From Prorocentrum cordatum (lineage: Eukaryota > Sar > Dinophyceae > Prorocentrales > Prorocentraceae): a stretch of 64,000 bases of DNA. The notes below the pieces were generated by a model. It searched no databases. It saw only the letters and a list, made by a program, of their open reading frames with translations, and was not told the DNA's origin. A program made the translations under genes and the position numbers. Location of the stretch: positions 1,526,588 through 1,590,587 of the forward strand of contig CAUYUJ010018059.1 in NCBI GenBank assembly GCA_963575745.1, written 5' to 3'. Shown here piece by piece: positions 46,196 through 55,500 of this stretch (positions are counted from its first letter, which is position 1; each line of letters begins with the position of its first letter).

Positions 46196-46845
46196 GCTGG
46201 CACGGTTTTGCCTTCGGAGTCGTGGTCGTCTGGAAGTTCAAATGGTTCAGCAAAACGACATTTACCAGGTTCGGTATCGAGGTGGTTCTTAACACCTTTG
46301 CTTCTCGTAAAATCCCTCTGGCATGCGGGACATGGCCAATATACAGAGATGGAATCATTATATTTACACTGCGTAGGGTCTCTGTTATGGCTAGGACTGT
46401 CCTTTCGGACGTTGTCGATGCATGCCGGGCAGGTGGCCACCTTTGGGATGACACGATCACCGATGCGTCTCATACCTTCGCCTGGTTCAGCTTGATCGGG
46501 AAGGTCTGCAGGGTAAGCATGTGCAAAACTTGTAGGCGCGTTTCCGCGCGTAGTATCAATGGCTTTCGCCAGATAGACGGCTTCCACAAAGGCAGACTGC
46601 AGTCGTCGAGTGTATTTTTGTGCCAGTGAAAGCTCTTTGTTGCCCTGTTGTGCTTGCACATGCTGACCGTTGCATTGGAGTCGCTCAAAGGGTTTAAGAA
46701 TTGTCTCGTCATTGCTGGTGATATTGTTCGGCTTCTTCATATAGTCACCAACCGAATCTTTGAGTCCCGTAGCACATGAATCAATGCGCACGGTTGTAAT
46801 GTGCGGTCGGTTGGCAAGCTTCTTCCATGGGGAAATATCATCCAC
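45991..46845 (-). CDS. Methyltransferase-like C-part and two C2HC zinc fingers (right copy)
   Basis: 284 codons, in frame with the preceding region apart from the TAA. Residues 1-90 finish the methyltransferase-like domain (SCATGLKDSVGDYMKKPNN, QCNGQH). Residues 139-160 form C-x2-C-x10-H-x6-C, and residues 172-196 form C-x2-C-x12-H-x7-C, two tandem C2HC fingers that could bind nucleic acid. After residue 218 the integrase is reached by a frame change near 46195. Confidence 0.6.
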   Translation of the reverse strand: MDDISPWKKLANRPHITTVRIDSCATGLKDSVGDYMKKPNNITSNDETILKPFERLQCNGQHVQAQQGNKELSLAQKYTRRLQSAFVEAVYLAKAIDTTRGNAPTSFAHAYPADLPDQAEPGEGMRRIGDRVIPKVATCPACIDNVRKDSPSHNRDPTQCKYNDSISVYWPCPACQRDFTRSKGVKNHLDTEPGKCRFAEPFELPDDHDSEGKTVPAWWKPSYLNLVRAKLQLQVAAKAHAPGHRDHDPSATLIRHLVPAVTTCYETPPSVETRLLRPLAKRHR

Positions 46846-46938
46846 CCATGTTCCTGTAGGTTGTTCGCGAATAAACCACCTCCGAGCGTCATCTTGGGTT
46901 ACAGCAATTTTACCACAGTAAGTTATGTGTGGTAAATC

Positions 46939-48615
46939 TTATGTGTGGTGCTGTTCCCAAGTGTTGTGATTGACTTTGTAGTTGTAGTAGGATGGTGGTC
47001 CTGTAGTGCGGCAACTGGGTTGTAGCATGGCAACTCGTACGTAGCATATAGCGAAGTAATGATCTACAACCCGCTGCACCGATGGGTCTCCCAGGTCGAC
47101 ATATGTAGTCTTGTCTAGGTTGCCTCCTGAGGAGAGTCCCCTTGAGAAGGCAAGCTCTGAGATACCACCCTCGCCGCCACAAAGCTCCAACATATCCACG
47201 CAGTTGTTATGGCCATAGCATAGTGTAGCGACTATGCTGTATATGTTAGCGCGTGTGTCGGGCATAAATGTGGGGAGGGTAAGGAACAGGTCATCGTCCT
47301 CATCGGAGCTTATCAGCTCAATAGGGACGTCAGTACTCCAGGTCGCCATGAGATCCTGTCCGAGTCCCGACAAGTCGTCGCCGCAATCATCGCTTCCGTC
47401 TTCAACGTGCTTTTTAATGCGGCGAGGCTTGATGCCTGCTTCCTTTTCGGCTTTGAGCCTTTCCTTCTGCTTGATACGCGATTCTGTAGGTAAAACTTGC
47501 TCGTTTTGTTCGCCGGTCTGTGTGCCCATTGTCGTGGTTGAGTGGGCACATGCGTCAATCGCCAGAGTCGGGGGGGGGAGAGAACAGTCATCTATGATGA
47601 CGCGTCGAGGCTTCTGTGGTGATTGAGTGGGCCCGTTTCCGAGCAAGACCGGTTCCTCGGGTTGCCAATGCAGCCGAGTACTAATGTTGGCAACCCCTGC
47701 AGGTAGTGGTGCATGCCAATCGTACCCTGTTGGTTGATCGGTAACTGAGATATCCTGAATAACCGCATTGGTATCCAGGTTAATCGTTACACGTCGGGTA
47801 ACATCAGACCATTTCGGTCCTCCCTTATTGGTCGTCACGTAATGATGGATGTTATGGTCCGTACGTGTATGAGTGTTTAAATATACAGGCACGTTTCCGT
47901 GCGTGGTGGTGCTCCCCAGACTGTTGTCGTTCAGATGACGGATGAGTGTAGTACGTGTCTGAGCTCGCCATTCAGCATGCCGGACTGTATGGCCGTACCA
48001 ATCCAACACATGTTGTGGTATTGCCTGTTTGCATGTACATGCCCACAGCTTCGAGCTAATCGGTATTGATGACGCTACCTGCATATAAGTACCGCTCGGT
48101 GTACTGTCTTGCATATCGAACCGAATACCGAAATGACACAAACGCATCCGTATTACTGACAACTTAAGATCGTCCAGGGCATCACGTACTGGAGATAACT
48201 TCCAAACATATCCTGGGGGACCAAATCTAATGATTGTCATACGGAGTTTCTTGGCTTTTATCAACAGGTTCTGGATACGTGACCAATGTGGGGCCACTCT
48301 CTTTCCTGGAGTTCGTAAATACCAGTCGCCCGGGGTACTAATCCATATGAGAGTGTAATCTCCACTGATCACCGCACCCAGGCAATCTGTGCCCACGCTT
48401 GTCATCAGCTCATCGTGGGAAATACGATCACAGATATAACCTCGGGTGCGGAGGTCGGCGCAAGCCTCTCTCGTATCTTCAATGACAAAAGCCCTCTTAC
48501 TAAGGCAGGTTACCCCGCTGCCCTTGTTGCCCCCCCGGCTTTTCGACCAACAGGCAAGACGACGAGGGGGCGACGTCGCCCTGCCATCTTCAAGATAAAG
48601 AAGATGTGCCTGCAA
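46939..48615 (-). CDS. Unknown region plus methyltransferase-like domain, N-part (right copy)
   Basis: 558 codons. Residues 1-440 are unassigned; they include ISGDYTLIWISTPGDW and a Lys/Glu-rich stretch. From residue 471 (47205), VDMLELCGGEGGISELAF resembles the SAM-binding motif I (FxGxGG) of C5-cytosine methyltransferases, and QPSCRTTGPPSYYN resembles the catalytic P-C motif IV. The frame stops at TAA (46941-46939); the same frame then continues as DLPHITYCGK and FIREQPTGTWVDDISPW, corresponding to the ENP/ENV motif. Cytosine methyltransferases inside dinoflagellate retrotransposons have been reported; assignment here is by motif only. Confidence 0.6.
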   Translation of the reverse strand: MQAHLLYLEDGRATSPPRRLACWSKSRGGNKGSGVTCLSKRAFVIEDTREACADLRTRGYICDRISHDELMTSVGTDCLGAVISGDYTLIWISTPGDWYLRTPGKRVAPHWSRIQNLLIKAKKLRMTIIRFGPPGYVWKLSPVRDALDDLKLSVIRMRLCHFGIRFDMQDSTPSGTYMQVASSIPISSKLWACTCKQAIPQHVLDWYGHTVRHAEWRAQTRTTLIRHLNDNSLGSTTTHGNVPVYLNTHTRTDHNIHHYVTTNKGGPKWSDVTRRVTINLDTNAVIQDISVTDQPTGYDWHAPLPAGVANISTRLHWQPEEPVLLGNGPTQSPQKPRRVIIDDCSLPPPTLAIDACAHSTTTMGTQTGEQNEQVLPTESRIKQKERLKAEKEAGIKPRRIKKHVEDGSDDCGDDLSGLGQDLMATWSTDVPIELISSDEDDDLFLTLPTFMPDTRANIYSIVATLCYGHNNCVDMLELCGGEGGISELAFSRGLSSGGNLDKTTYVDLGDPSVQRVVDHYFAICYVRVAMLQPSCRTTGPPSYYNYKVNHNTWEQHHT

Positions 48616-49684
48616 TGTCTGCCAGCATCTGGGCTTCCCTCAGATGCTGGAGCTCAGCGCTGCAGCGCGCCGTGGCCTCAGAGGCGGATTGCTCCGCAAA
48701 TGCTGTCAGCATGGATGGATTATCCATCAGCTGTTTCAGCGCGCCTTTGGACCTAGCGTCGCTGACCGTCTGCAGCTCACGGTTAGTGTACCCCATCACT
48801 ATCTTCCGGCGGGACCGTACAGCGCCCATGGGTACACTTCCACCATGCTGGGCCAGTGTCCTGGCAACGAAGCAATCGAACGATTCAAGATCGTCGATGT
48901 TGTCGCCTCGCATAGTGGCCTTGGCGAGCGTCTCCATCAACCCCTGAGGCAGGTTTCCCTGCAATTGCTCGCGCTCCTGCGCCGGGGTCGGCTCGCCCGT
49001 CAGCACCGTCTGGAATGACGTGCTGCTTGAGCTCGAGGCGGGTTGCCCCGCAGCTCCAAAACGATCGCACCTGATCGACAGATGCCCTGACGGCAACTTC
49101 GTCGTCGGCATGATATTGGAGCCCTCGGGGAGCTCCATTTTGACCTGCCACTTTCCAGGGAATATCAGCTTCTCCTGGCCTCGTTCAAGCACGATGATCG
49201 TGCGATTGTCCTGCGTACTATCGAGGCCTAGGATGGCCGGCAGGTCTTTGCCACAGCCTGACACAATGTTCGTCTTATATGAATCGAGCTGGGTCGACCC
49301 CTGGTACTCGCAGGCAATACTGAATGTGCCTACGGTATCCGCTGGGGCCGACCCTTCTCCCACTCCGTTGATATTCAAACGAGAGCGGGGCTCGAACGTA
49401 CAAGTACGACCGTGTGCCTCAGCAGCCTGGACGAACCTGCGGCTCGCGTTCTCGCCCATGATGTTGATCTTCGAGCCTACATCGATGAGGATGGAATTTC
49501 CACCATCATCCAGGAACGTCTTACTCGGCTGCTTGATGCGCACCGTTTCTGAAGTGTCGGCTCTGCCGTCAGGCGGGTTTCCCCGCGAGTAGGTCGCACT
49601 CCCTGGCGGGTTGCCCCGCGTGACGCTGGCATACGGCCTGCCTTCGGCCATGCGCACCAGGTCGATGCACTGGAAGTGCGACAC
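48590..49684 (-). CDS. Retroelement aspartic protease region (right copy)
   Basis: 364 codons. ILIDVGSKINIMG (residues 65-77) is the retropepsin active-site loop with Asp68-Val-Gly in place of the usual D-T/S-G. LPAILGLDS further on matches the ILG motif of the flap-side strand. The protease would cut the polyprotein. The first residues hold two adjacent RGNPP hairpins (49606 and 49573). The frame is preceded in frame by a TAG at 49748 and leaves the next frame by a +1 shift near 48600. Confidence 0.7.
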   Translation of the reverse strand: MSHFQCIDLVRMAEGRPYASVTRGNPPGSATYSRGNPPDGRADTSETVRIKQPSKTFLDDGGNSILIDVGSKINIMGENASRRFVQAAEAHGRTCTFEPRSRLNINGVGEGSAPADTVGTFSIACEYQGSTQLDSYKTNIVSGCGKDLPAILGLDSTQDNRTIIVLERGQEKLIFPGKWQVKMELPEGSNIMPTTKLPSGHLSIRCDRFGAAGQPASSSSSTSFQTVLTGEPTPAQEREQLQGNLPQGLMETLAKATMRGDNIDDLESFDCFVARTLAQHGGSVPMGAVRSRRKIVMGYTNRELQTVSDARSKGALKQLMDNPSMLTAFAEQSASEATARCSAELQHLREAQMLADIAGTSSLS

Positions 49685-49747
49685 GTGCTGGAAGTGATCG
49701 CCGCGCTCCTCCCGCCAGTTGGCATGCTCATCACGTATGCTCTTATA

Positions 49748-50457
49748 CTAATACTGCTCGCGGGTCGTGCGTCTCGTCAGCGTCAGATACGAGTGAAGGG
49801 CAATATCCTGCAGCCCCTCATTCGTGAGGTGATCCCTGTATTGCAGCCACTCCTCGAACTCCTCGTTCGTCGCTGTGATATCGACGGCCCTGGCTGCCGT
49901 TGCTGCTGTTGCCACTGAGGAATCTGAGATGTCAAACGACGGACTATCAGTCTCAGGATTATCGGCATCCAGCATAAAAAGGTTGTGTGTGCATTATCCA
50001 TTTGATTCTGGAAATGCCGAACACGCAACTCACGCAGCTGGTCAGGGTCCAGTGCCATCTCTGCCCCGTCCCCACTCTGGGGAGACATCTGAGGAGTATT
50101 AGACAGGTTTCCCTGCTGAGGCGCCGTCATCGGGATGAGCTGATCGAAGTATCCCGTCTCCATCGGCGGCCTCACCTCCTCTGGCAGGTTTCCCTGCTGT
50201 TGGGGCTGAGCTGTCTGCCTATCTAGCATCCTTGCCGTCATCTCCTCCACCATGCTCCTCAACTCCCGCAGCTCCCTCGCTGCTTGCTCAGGAGTCTGAG
50301 TGAAGGAGCCGGTCCACGGGAATGATGACGCTATGATGCCAGGTGCTCGGCAGATAGCACATGGTGGCTGCTGAGGATCTCCCTCGCGCTGGTTTGCCAC
50401 ATGGCCCACCGCATTTGAATTCCAGCACCCCTCATGGAACAAGTGATTACACCTCAA
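49748..50457 (-). CDS. Linker between RING-H2 and protease
   Basis: After the RING the frame carries Gln/Pro-rich sequence with two xGNL hairpins (50184 and 50103). It shifts -1 at a T5 run near 49976 and continues as EEFEEWLQYRDHLTNEGLQD to a TAG at 49750-49748. Downstream of the TAG the same frame runs on into the protease. The duplication breakpoint (49762) lies just before that TAG. No domain recognised. Confidence 0.5.
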
Positions 50458-51056
50458 ACGGTAAACACTTTACCTGGGCTGAAATTCTTCGAGGCATACC
50501 GCACAGGTATCTTCCATTCCAGTGACAACTTCCACATCTACTGCTCTGGGATATACCCGCCGCTGTCTCTCCAATACCGTCTCGGAGGGCATGAAGGCAG
50601 CTGGGGGAGCTCCTGATGGACCCAGCACCTCCGGCACTCCGGCATTTGGCACGGAGGCGGTAGGGGTCGCAGCGGGCGAGTTTCCTCGCAAAGGTGAGCC
50701 TCTGTTTCTCACAACCTCAAGTGCAGCTGCACGTGAGATTGATCACTACAGCGCACGTTAGTGAGGCTGTGGAGCTGATCCGCCAATTCGCGAACAAACT
50801 TGTTCGGGACTCTAGACCCATCAGGGTACAATGGCGGATTCATGTGCGCTGGCGGTGGCCTCTGGCCCTGGGCCATACTCGGGTGAGCATTGAGCGCTGG
50901 GATGAGGGCTCGTTGCCGAGCAGGATCCCTTGGGTTGGGACCCTCAGGCTCCCAGGACCAGGCCGGCCTCCACCTCTGACCACTTGGGTGAGGCAGATTA
51001 TGGCTCTGCACCTGCTGCACAGCGGCCGCCACTCTTGCACGGTAGTCATCAGGCAC
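50340..51056 (-). pseudogene. RING-H2 finger region, interrupted by TAA
   Basis: Two consecutive frames on the minus strand (50709-51056 and 50470-50712, joined by a shift) lead into DTCAVCLEEFQPR, then a TAA codon (50472-50470), then in the same frame RCNHLFHEGCW and, after 21 residues, CAIC. Spacing across the stop is C-x2-C-x14-C-x1-H-x2-H-x2-C-x21-C-x2-C, a complete RING-H2 pattern with TAA replacing one residue of the x14 stretch. RING-H2 fingers are usually ubiquitin E3 ligases. The stop may be a nonsense mutation; a short intron is possible because AGGTAAAGT resembles a 5' splice site. Confidence 0.65.
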
Positions 51057-52519
51057 ACCGCGACTGTGGTTTGTCCAGCAAACGGCCGATGATGGCTTGG
51101 GGTGCCAGGCAGGTTTCCCTGCTGACTCGTTGGAGTGCCGGGCGGCATCATGTTCAGGAGAGCTGTACCATGCTCGGCCCTAGCCGCTGCGATCCTCTCC
51201 ATGAGGGTGCCGTTCGTGGCAGGGCGGCCAGGAGTCCCGAACGGAGACTGTGCAGGTGGCGTAGCCATTGGGGTCATGCCCCTCGGTGTGTGCATGCTCT
51301 GCGAGGGGCTCCCATGCATCTGCTCAAATCGAGCAGGCTCTCCAAAGATGCGGCCGAACGTCTGCGGGTCTCCCTGCGGCTCAGGCATCTCAGCTCTGAG
51401 TCCATTTATAGGCAGGTTTCTCTGCATGGCCTGACGATTTCGCGTCGCCATGGCGGACATTGCTCCCTGGCCTGCGGCCCAGGGGTCCTGTTGATATAAC
51501 CTATCCGCCCATTGCTCCACCTGTTCAGGGTTCAAAGCGGCCGCTATCTGGTCCAAGTCCGAGGTGCTGATGGCCTGCCAAGGCACGGCGCTAGGCCCTT
51601 GACTTGGGGCGCGGCTTGGAGCCGCGCTCCCGGCCTCACTCTCGGTGATCATGAAGATCTGGTGGACCTCAGGCTGGTTTCCCAGCTTGGCGGGACTGTA
51701 GTGGTCCCCAACCTCCCTGTGGAGGTAGACCATGGGAGGGTCGACGCCCTCTTGGTCTCGGGACCACTGGTGTTTGACGCTGGCACTGCCAACGTCAGCC
51801 CACCTGCCAGGGGCCGACAGCACGGCGGGGGGGACTCGCGCCCGGCGATCCCCCATGTACTCAGGATTGTGCCAGTGCTTCCCCGTGGCCAGGTCCTCTA
51901 CGTGGGAAATGTAGTACGGTTCAATGATACCGTTGTTTCCCTCGGACAAAAGGACTCCGTTACCAGACCAACAGAATTTAATACAATCTTGCATGGCATT
52001 ATGCCAATCTACGAAGATGATGATGTCGGAGTCTGGGTCCCACCCACTGTTTACGGCACGACGGCGGACCGTCGGCACGAAGTGGATGTGTGACCAGCCT
52101 GTTCCCCGTTTCCTCGTGTTGTGCTCGGGTCTACAGGACAGACCGTGCCACATGATGCCTTCGAAGGCATGCCACCGAGTGCCATGCATGGCTACCTCGG
52201 GGTACGGGGCCGGTCTCCCGGCAGGTTGGTCGCACAGTACAATATAGTTGTACAGCGACCATGGAGCTTTCAATGTCCATGAATGCCCCTGAGAGGCGCG
52301 GATGAAGATCTCGGGCTCACCGGAGTCCCGCATTAACACCTTGAACTGAAGGCGCTGTTTTTCTTCTCCGTCTGGTTCACGGACATGAACCACTTCCATC
52401 ATGATGGCTGCCAGTTGGTCAACCGTGCAACCATATAGGTTCGCATTGATGACTTTGGCCTCGTCATGTCTGGGATTATACCCGTCGTGTCTCGATTTTC
52501 CTGTTCCACGGATAATCAT
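50840..52519 (-). CDS. Tpt1/KptA-like RNA 2'-phosphotransferase domain (main part)
   Basis: 559 codons. Residues 15-210 complete the phosphotransferase fold begun upstream: IFIRASQGHSW (71-81), VAMHGT (109-114), SHIHF (143-147), IIIFVDWHNAMQDCIKFCWS (166-185) and SGNGVLLSEGNNGIIEPYYI (185-204). In the known family these are the IRAxQGHS, YHGT, HxHF and S-NGV motifs that bind NAD and the 2'-phosphate; Tpt1 removes the splice-junction 2'-phosphate of tRNA using NAD. Arg and His of the RH motif are in the upstream part. Residues 210-559 are Pro/Gln-rich linker with xGNxP hairpins. The link to upstream Gag needs a +1 shift at about 52490. Confidence 0.75.
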   Translation of the reverse strand: MIIRGTGKSRHDGYNPRHDEAKVINANLYGCTVDQLAAIMMEVVHVREPDGEEKQRLQFKVLMRDSGEPEIFIRASQGHSWTLKAPWSLYNYIVLCDQPAGRPAPYPEVAMHGTRWHAFEGIMWHGLSCRPEHNTRKRGTGWSHIHFVPTVRRRAVNSGWDPDSDIIIFVDWHNAMQDCIKFCWSGNGVLLSEGNNGIIEPYYISHVEDLATGKHWHNPEYMGDRRARVPPAVLSAPGRWADVGSASVKHQWSRDQEGVDPPMVYLHREVGDHYSPAKLGNQPEVHQIFMITESEAGSAAPSRAPSQGPSAVPWQAISTSDLDQIAAALNPEQVEQWADRLYQQDPWAAGQGAMSAMATRNRQAMQRNLPINGLRAEMPEPQGDPQTFGRIFGEPARFEQMHGSPSQSMHTPRGMTPMATPPAQSPFGTPGRPATNGTLMERIAAARAEHGTALLNMMPPGTPTSQQGNLPGTPSHHRPFAGQTTVAVCLMTTVQEWRPLCSRCRAIICLTQVVRGGGRPGPGSLRVPTQGILLGNEPSSQRSMLTRVWPRARGHRQRT

Positions 52520-55500
52520 TCACGAGTTCCACGAGGTTAACCCAACCATCATGATCATCGAAGGAAGCCAGGTCCCACACAGGATTGTGTGGTTTGTCTG
52601 GCGCATGTCTGCATATCCTGCTGAGAGCTTTACTCAGCTGTTTGAGAGTGTGATTGGATGTAGGAAGGATGTTAGCTTGCCTGCATTTCTTCATGAATGC
52701 CTCATCCACCGAGCGTATCGGTGGGAGCTTCCGCAGAGCAAGTCTATCCCTGATCACACTCGGAGTCCCACTGGTGAAGGACGTGTCCCCTGGGTGGCGC
52801 AGCTGATCCACGGGCGGGTTTCCCCGCATAGGAGCCTCTGTCGCTGAAGAGGCTGCGGCTCCTGAAGAGGAGGAAGCTGCAGCGGCAGCGCCTGGCGGGT
52901 TTCCCCGCGGTGATCCGCGACTGGCGCTGCCCCTAATCGTCGGCGCCCAGGTACCCCTAGACATAGCACCTTCGTCGGACCTTTTGGAACGGGCCGCCAC
53001 AGGCGAAGCTGGCGCAGGGGCATGCCCGGTGCGCTCGAAAGCTGCCGCCCTTTTAGCAATGGAATTGCTGCGACTAAGCGGGCGTATCCGTGCCTCCGCG
53101 GGGTCCTGAGGTTGCTGCTTGGGCTCAGACGCTTGCGTAGGAGTTGCGCCAATCGGCTGTCTCGGAGTTGCAGAGCGAGGCGCCTCCATCTGCACATCTG
53201 GCCCAGGATCCTGAGAGCGCGCCTTCGGTTTCACCTCCGAAGACGACTTCGGCGCCGGGGTTTCACTCTTAGCCTTCGAAAGTAGTGGGGGCGGGGGGTT
53301 CCTAGCCCCCTTCATGTAAATCTTGTTGGAATCCTCCAACATCTTGCGAGTTGCCTCGCGTGCGCGTTCGTCTGCTATCCGCATACGTTCCTCGTCTTCC
53401 GCAACGCGTTGGGCCTTCTGTTCATCCTTAGATGTCAGTTCTGGTTGTTGGGGCTGACTAGAAACGCTGGGCGAGTTTCCTCGCGCACCAGGAAGACTAA
53501 AGAGCGCGTCTTTCTCTTCCTGGGTCATGGGCACCAGTCCTCCCCTTGGAACCGGGGTAGACTTCTCCTCTTCCTGTTTCGGATCCAAGTGGCCCAGGAT
53601 CCCGAGACGACGATTCACTTCTGCGATCTCGTCCTGTGTCATCGGGATAAGTGGCGGATGGCCCTCTTCATGAGGGGTTTTGCCCCTGTTTGGGCTCAGA
53701 CCATCATTGTTGCCAACGGGGCATCCCGGCCTGTGGTTCTGGAACGGCTCGGAACAAGGTCCGCAAGCTGCTTGAGGCCTATACTGCTTGCGAGCCGCGA
53801 TGATGTGTCGCAGCTGCGCCCGCACTTCTTCAATTTCAGGGCGGCGGATGTTTGTTGCAAGCTGATAACCTCCGCGGATGGCTTTACCCTCAGCGTCCCT
53901 ATAGGCAGGGTTGCCCTTGCCGAAGGCCAAGCGTTCCCCCTTGAGGCGTCTTGGGTCATTATACGGAAGCAGCTGGCCTCCTCGCCTGAGAGCGCGTTCT
54001 TTCGGACCAGCCTGCCTCCACTCACGAGGAAGCCGAGCCTGTGGATGTGGCTCTCCTCTGACACGCGGATGGGGACGAGACCTTCCAGCATTCTCATCAG
54101 AAGAGGCTGCCGAAGCAGCCTGAGTGGTAGCCGGCGGAGGTGCCTGCGGAGGCTCCTGTGCAATCCCAGGTGGATCGGCCACATGAGGCAGGTTTCCCTG
54201 CTGGCTGGAGCTCGGCGCAAATGGCGCTTGTGTCGATGGTGATGGTGCTTCAGGCTCGTCGGGATCAAAGTCCACCTCTACCTCCCCGTTGACTTCCATC
54301 ATGAGGATTGTGGCTTCGTCCTCGCATAGCCCGCAACCATCGCCCTCTTCTTCTTCTGATGTAGAACTGCCAATGATGATGGCCATTGGCGCAGCCGGGA
54401 CAGGCAGGTTTCCCTGCATAGCCGGCGTCTGTGCTTCGCTCGGCTGTCCCGGGGTAGGCGGCACGGTCGTCGGCTCAGGCTCGTTGCCGAGCACAGGCTG
54501 CCCGGCAATGTTGCGCATGGCCGTATTGCGTGGCCATAGTCCCACCGCCTGGAGACCCCATCCTGGCGGAGAAAGAGCCTGACCGCGCATGGCGATGGCC
54601 CTTTCAAGAGCATCACGCCATCTCCCGCGGGAGTATATTACACGTCTCTGCACGTCCTCAGGATGCACGCTGTCGATGAGGGCCAAAGCTGCCAACGCTA
54701 ACTCCGAGTCATCGCAGGCGTCGGTGTCCTGCAGCATCATGATGCCAGCTTCGATGCTCTCTTGACTCTCGGGATATGCGATGATAAGTATCTCATGCAT
54801 CCTCATGAGGGTTTGCAGAAGTGCACGCGGTCCGTGCTCGCCTGGAGCAAGCGAACCAGGGGGTGCACATGGGATCTCTGGTTCACCTGCAATGAAAGCT
54901 TGAACAAACGCTTGAGGCTCTATATCTATAAGTTCTTCATTAGTTTGGGGATAGGTAGGTCTGTTTCCAGGCGGGAGTTCAGGTGGAGGTTGGAGGTTGC
55001 GTTCAACCTCGGAAGGCGAGGCCTCCACAGTGATGTCCTCGCCACTGCTTTCGTAGGCCATGATGTTGCCTGGGTTCCCGAACATCCAGTCGAAGAAAGA
55101 CAGAGGCTGGTTTCCCAGCGTACCGTGATCCACGGGAGTGAGCTCGTTGTTGCCAATAACGAACCGGCGGACGTACTCGAGGTAGTACGCGTACAACCCA
55201 TGACCATACGCCTCGAGCTCGTCGACGTTGTCCATGCAACTGACCCAAATGTAAAATATCTGTTCCATGGCCTCAAAATCCTGGAGGCTCAGATATTCGA
55301 TGAATGGTTCACTTGAGCCAAAATGGACTTCGGTTGACCTGCCCTTTCCATTTTCCTTCGTTGGACAATCCCGCACAAGATGGTCGGTACTGTCGCATTC
55401 ATGGCACTTAAGAACCTGGCCGTCTCTACCTCGCGGGTTTCCCCGCCTACCCTTGCCTTTTCCTGAGGTCTCTCTACGGCCCTTGCCACGGCCCTTTCCC

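Larger units (their letters stand above)
41820..49619 (-). repeat. GNRA mini-hairpins, 3' half of retroelement (right copy, 14)
   Basis: 14-nt hairpins start at 41820, 41996, 42607, 43394, 44293, 44700, 46024, 46536, 47631, 47889, 48949, 49038, 49573 and 49606. Sense consensus is GCNNG-GNRA-CNNGC, usually followed by C. Stems differ: GCGAG, GCGTG, GCGCG, GCACG, GCAGG, GCGGG and others on the plus strand, each with its complement. 49038 and 49606 have loop GCAA; 41996 has AAAA; 47631 needs one G-U pair. 41820 and 41996 are noncoding. 43394 is read GEETR, 44700 AGKPA and 49038 AGQPA; the others are x-G-N-x-P or x-G-N-x. A loop-variant relic is at 42879-42893. Confidence 0.88.
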
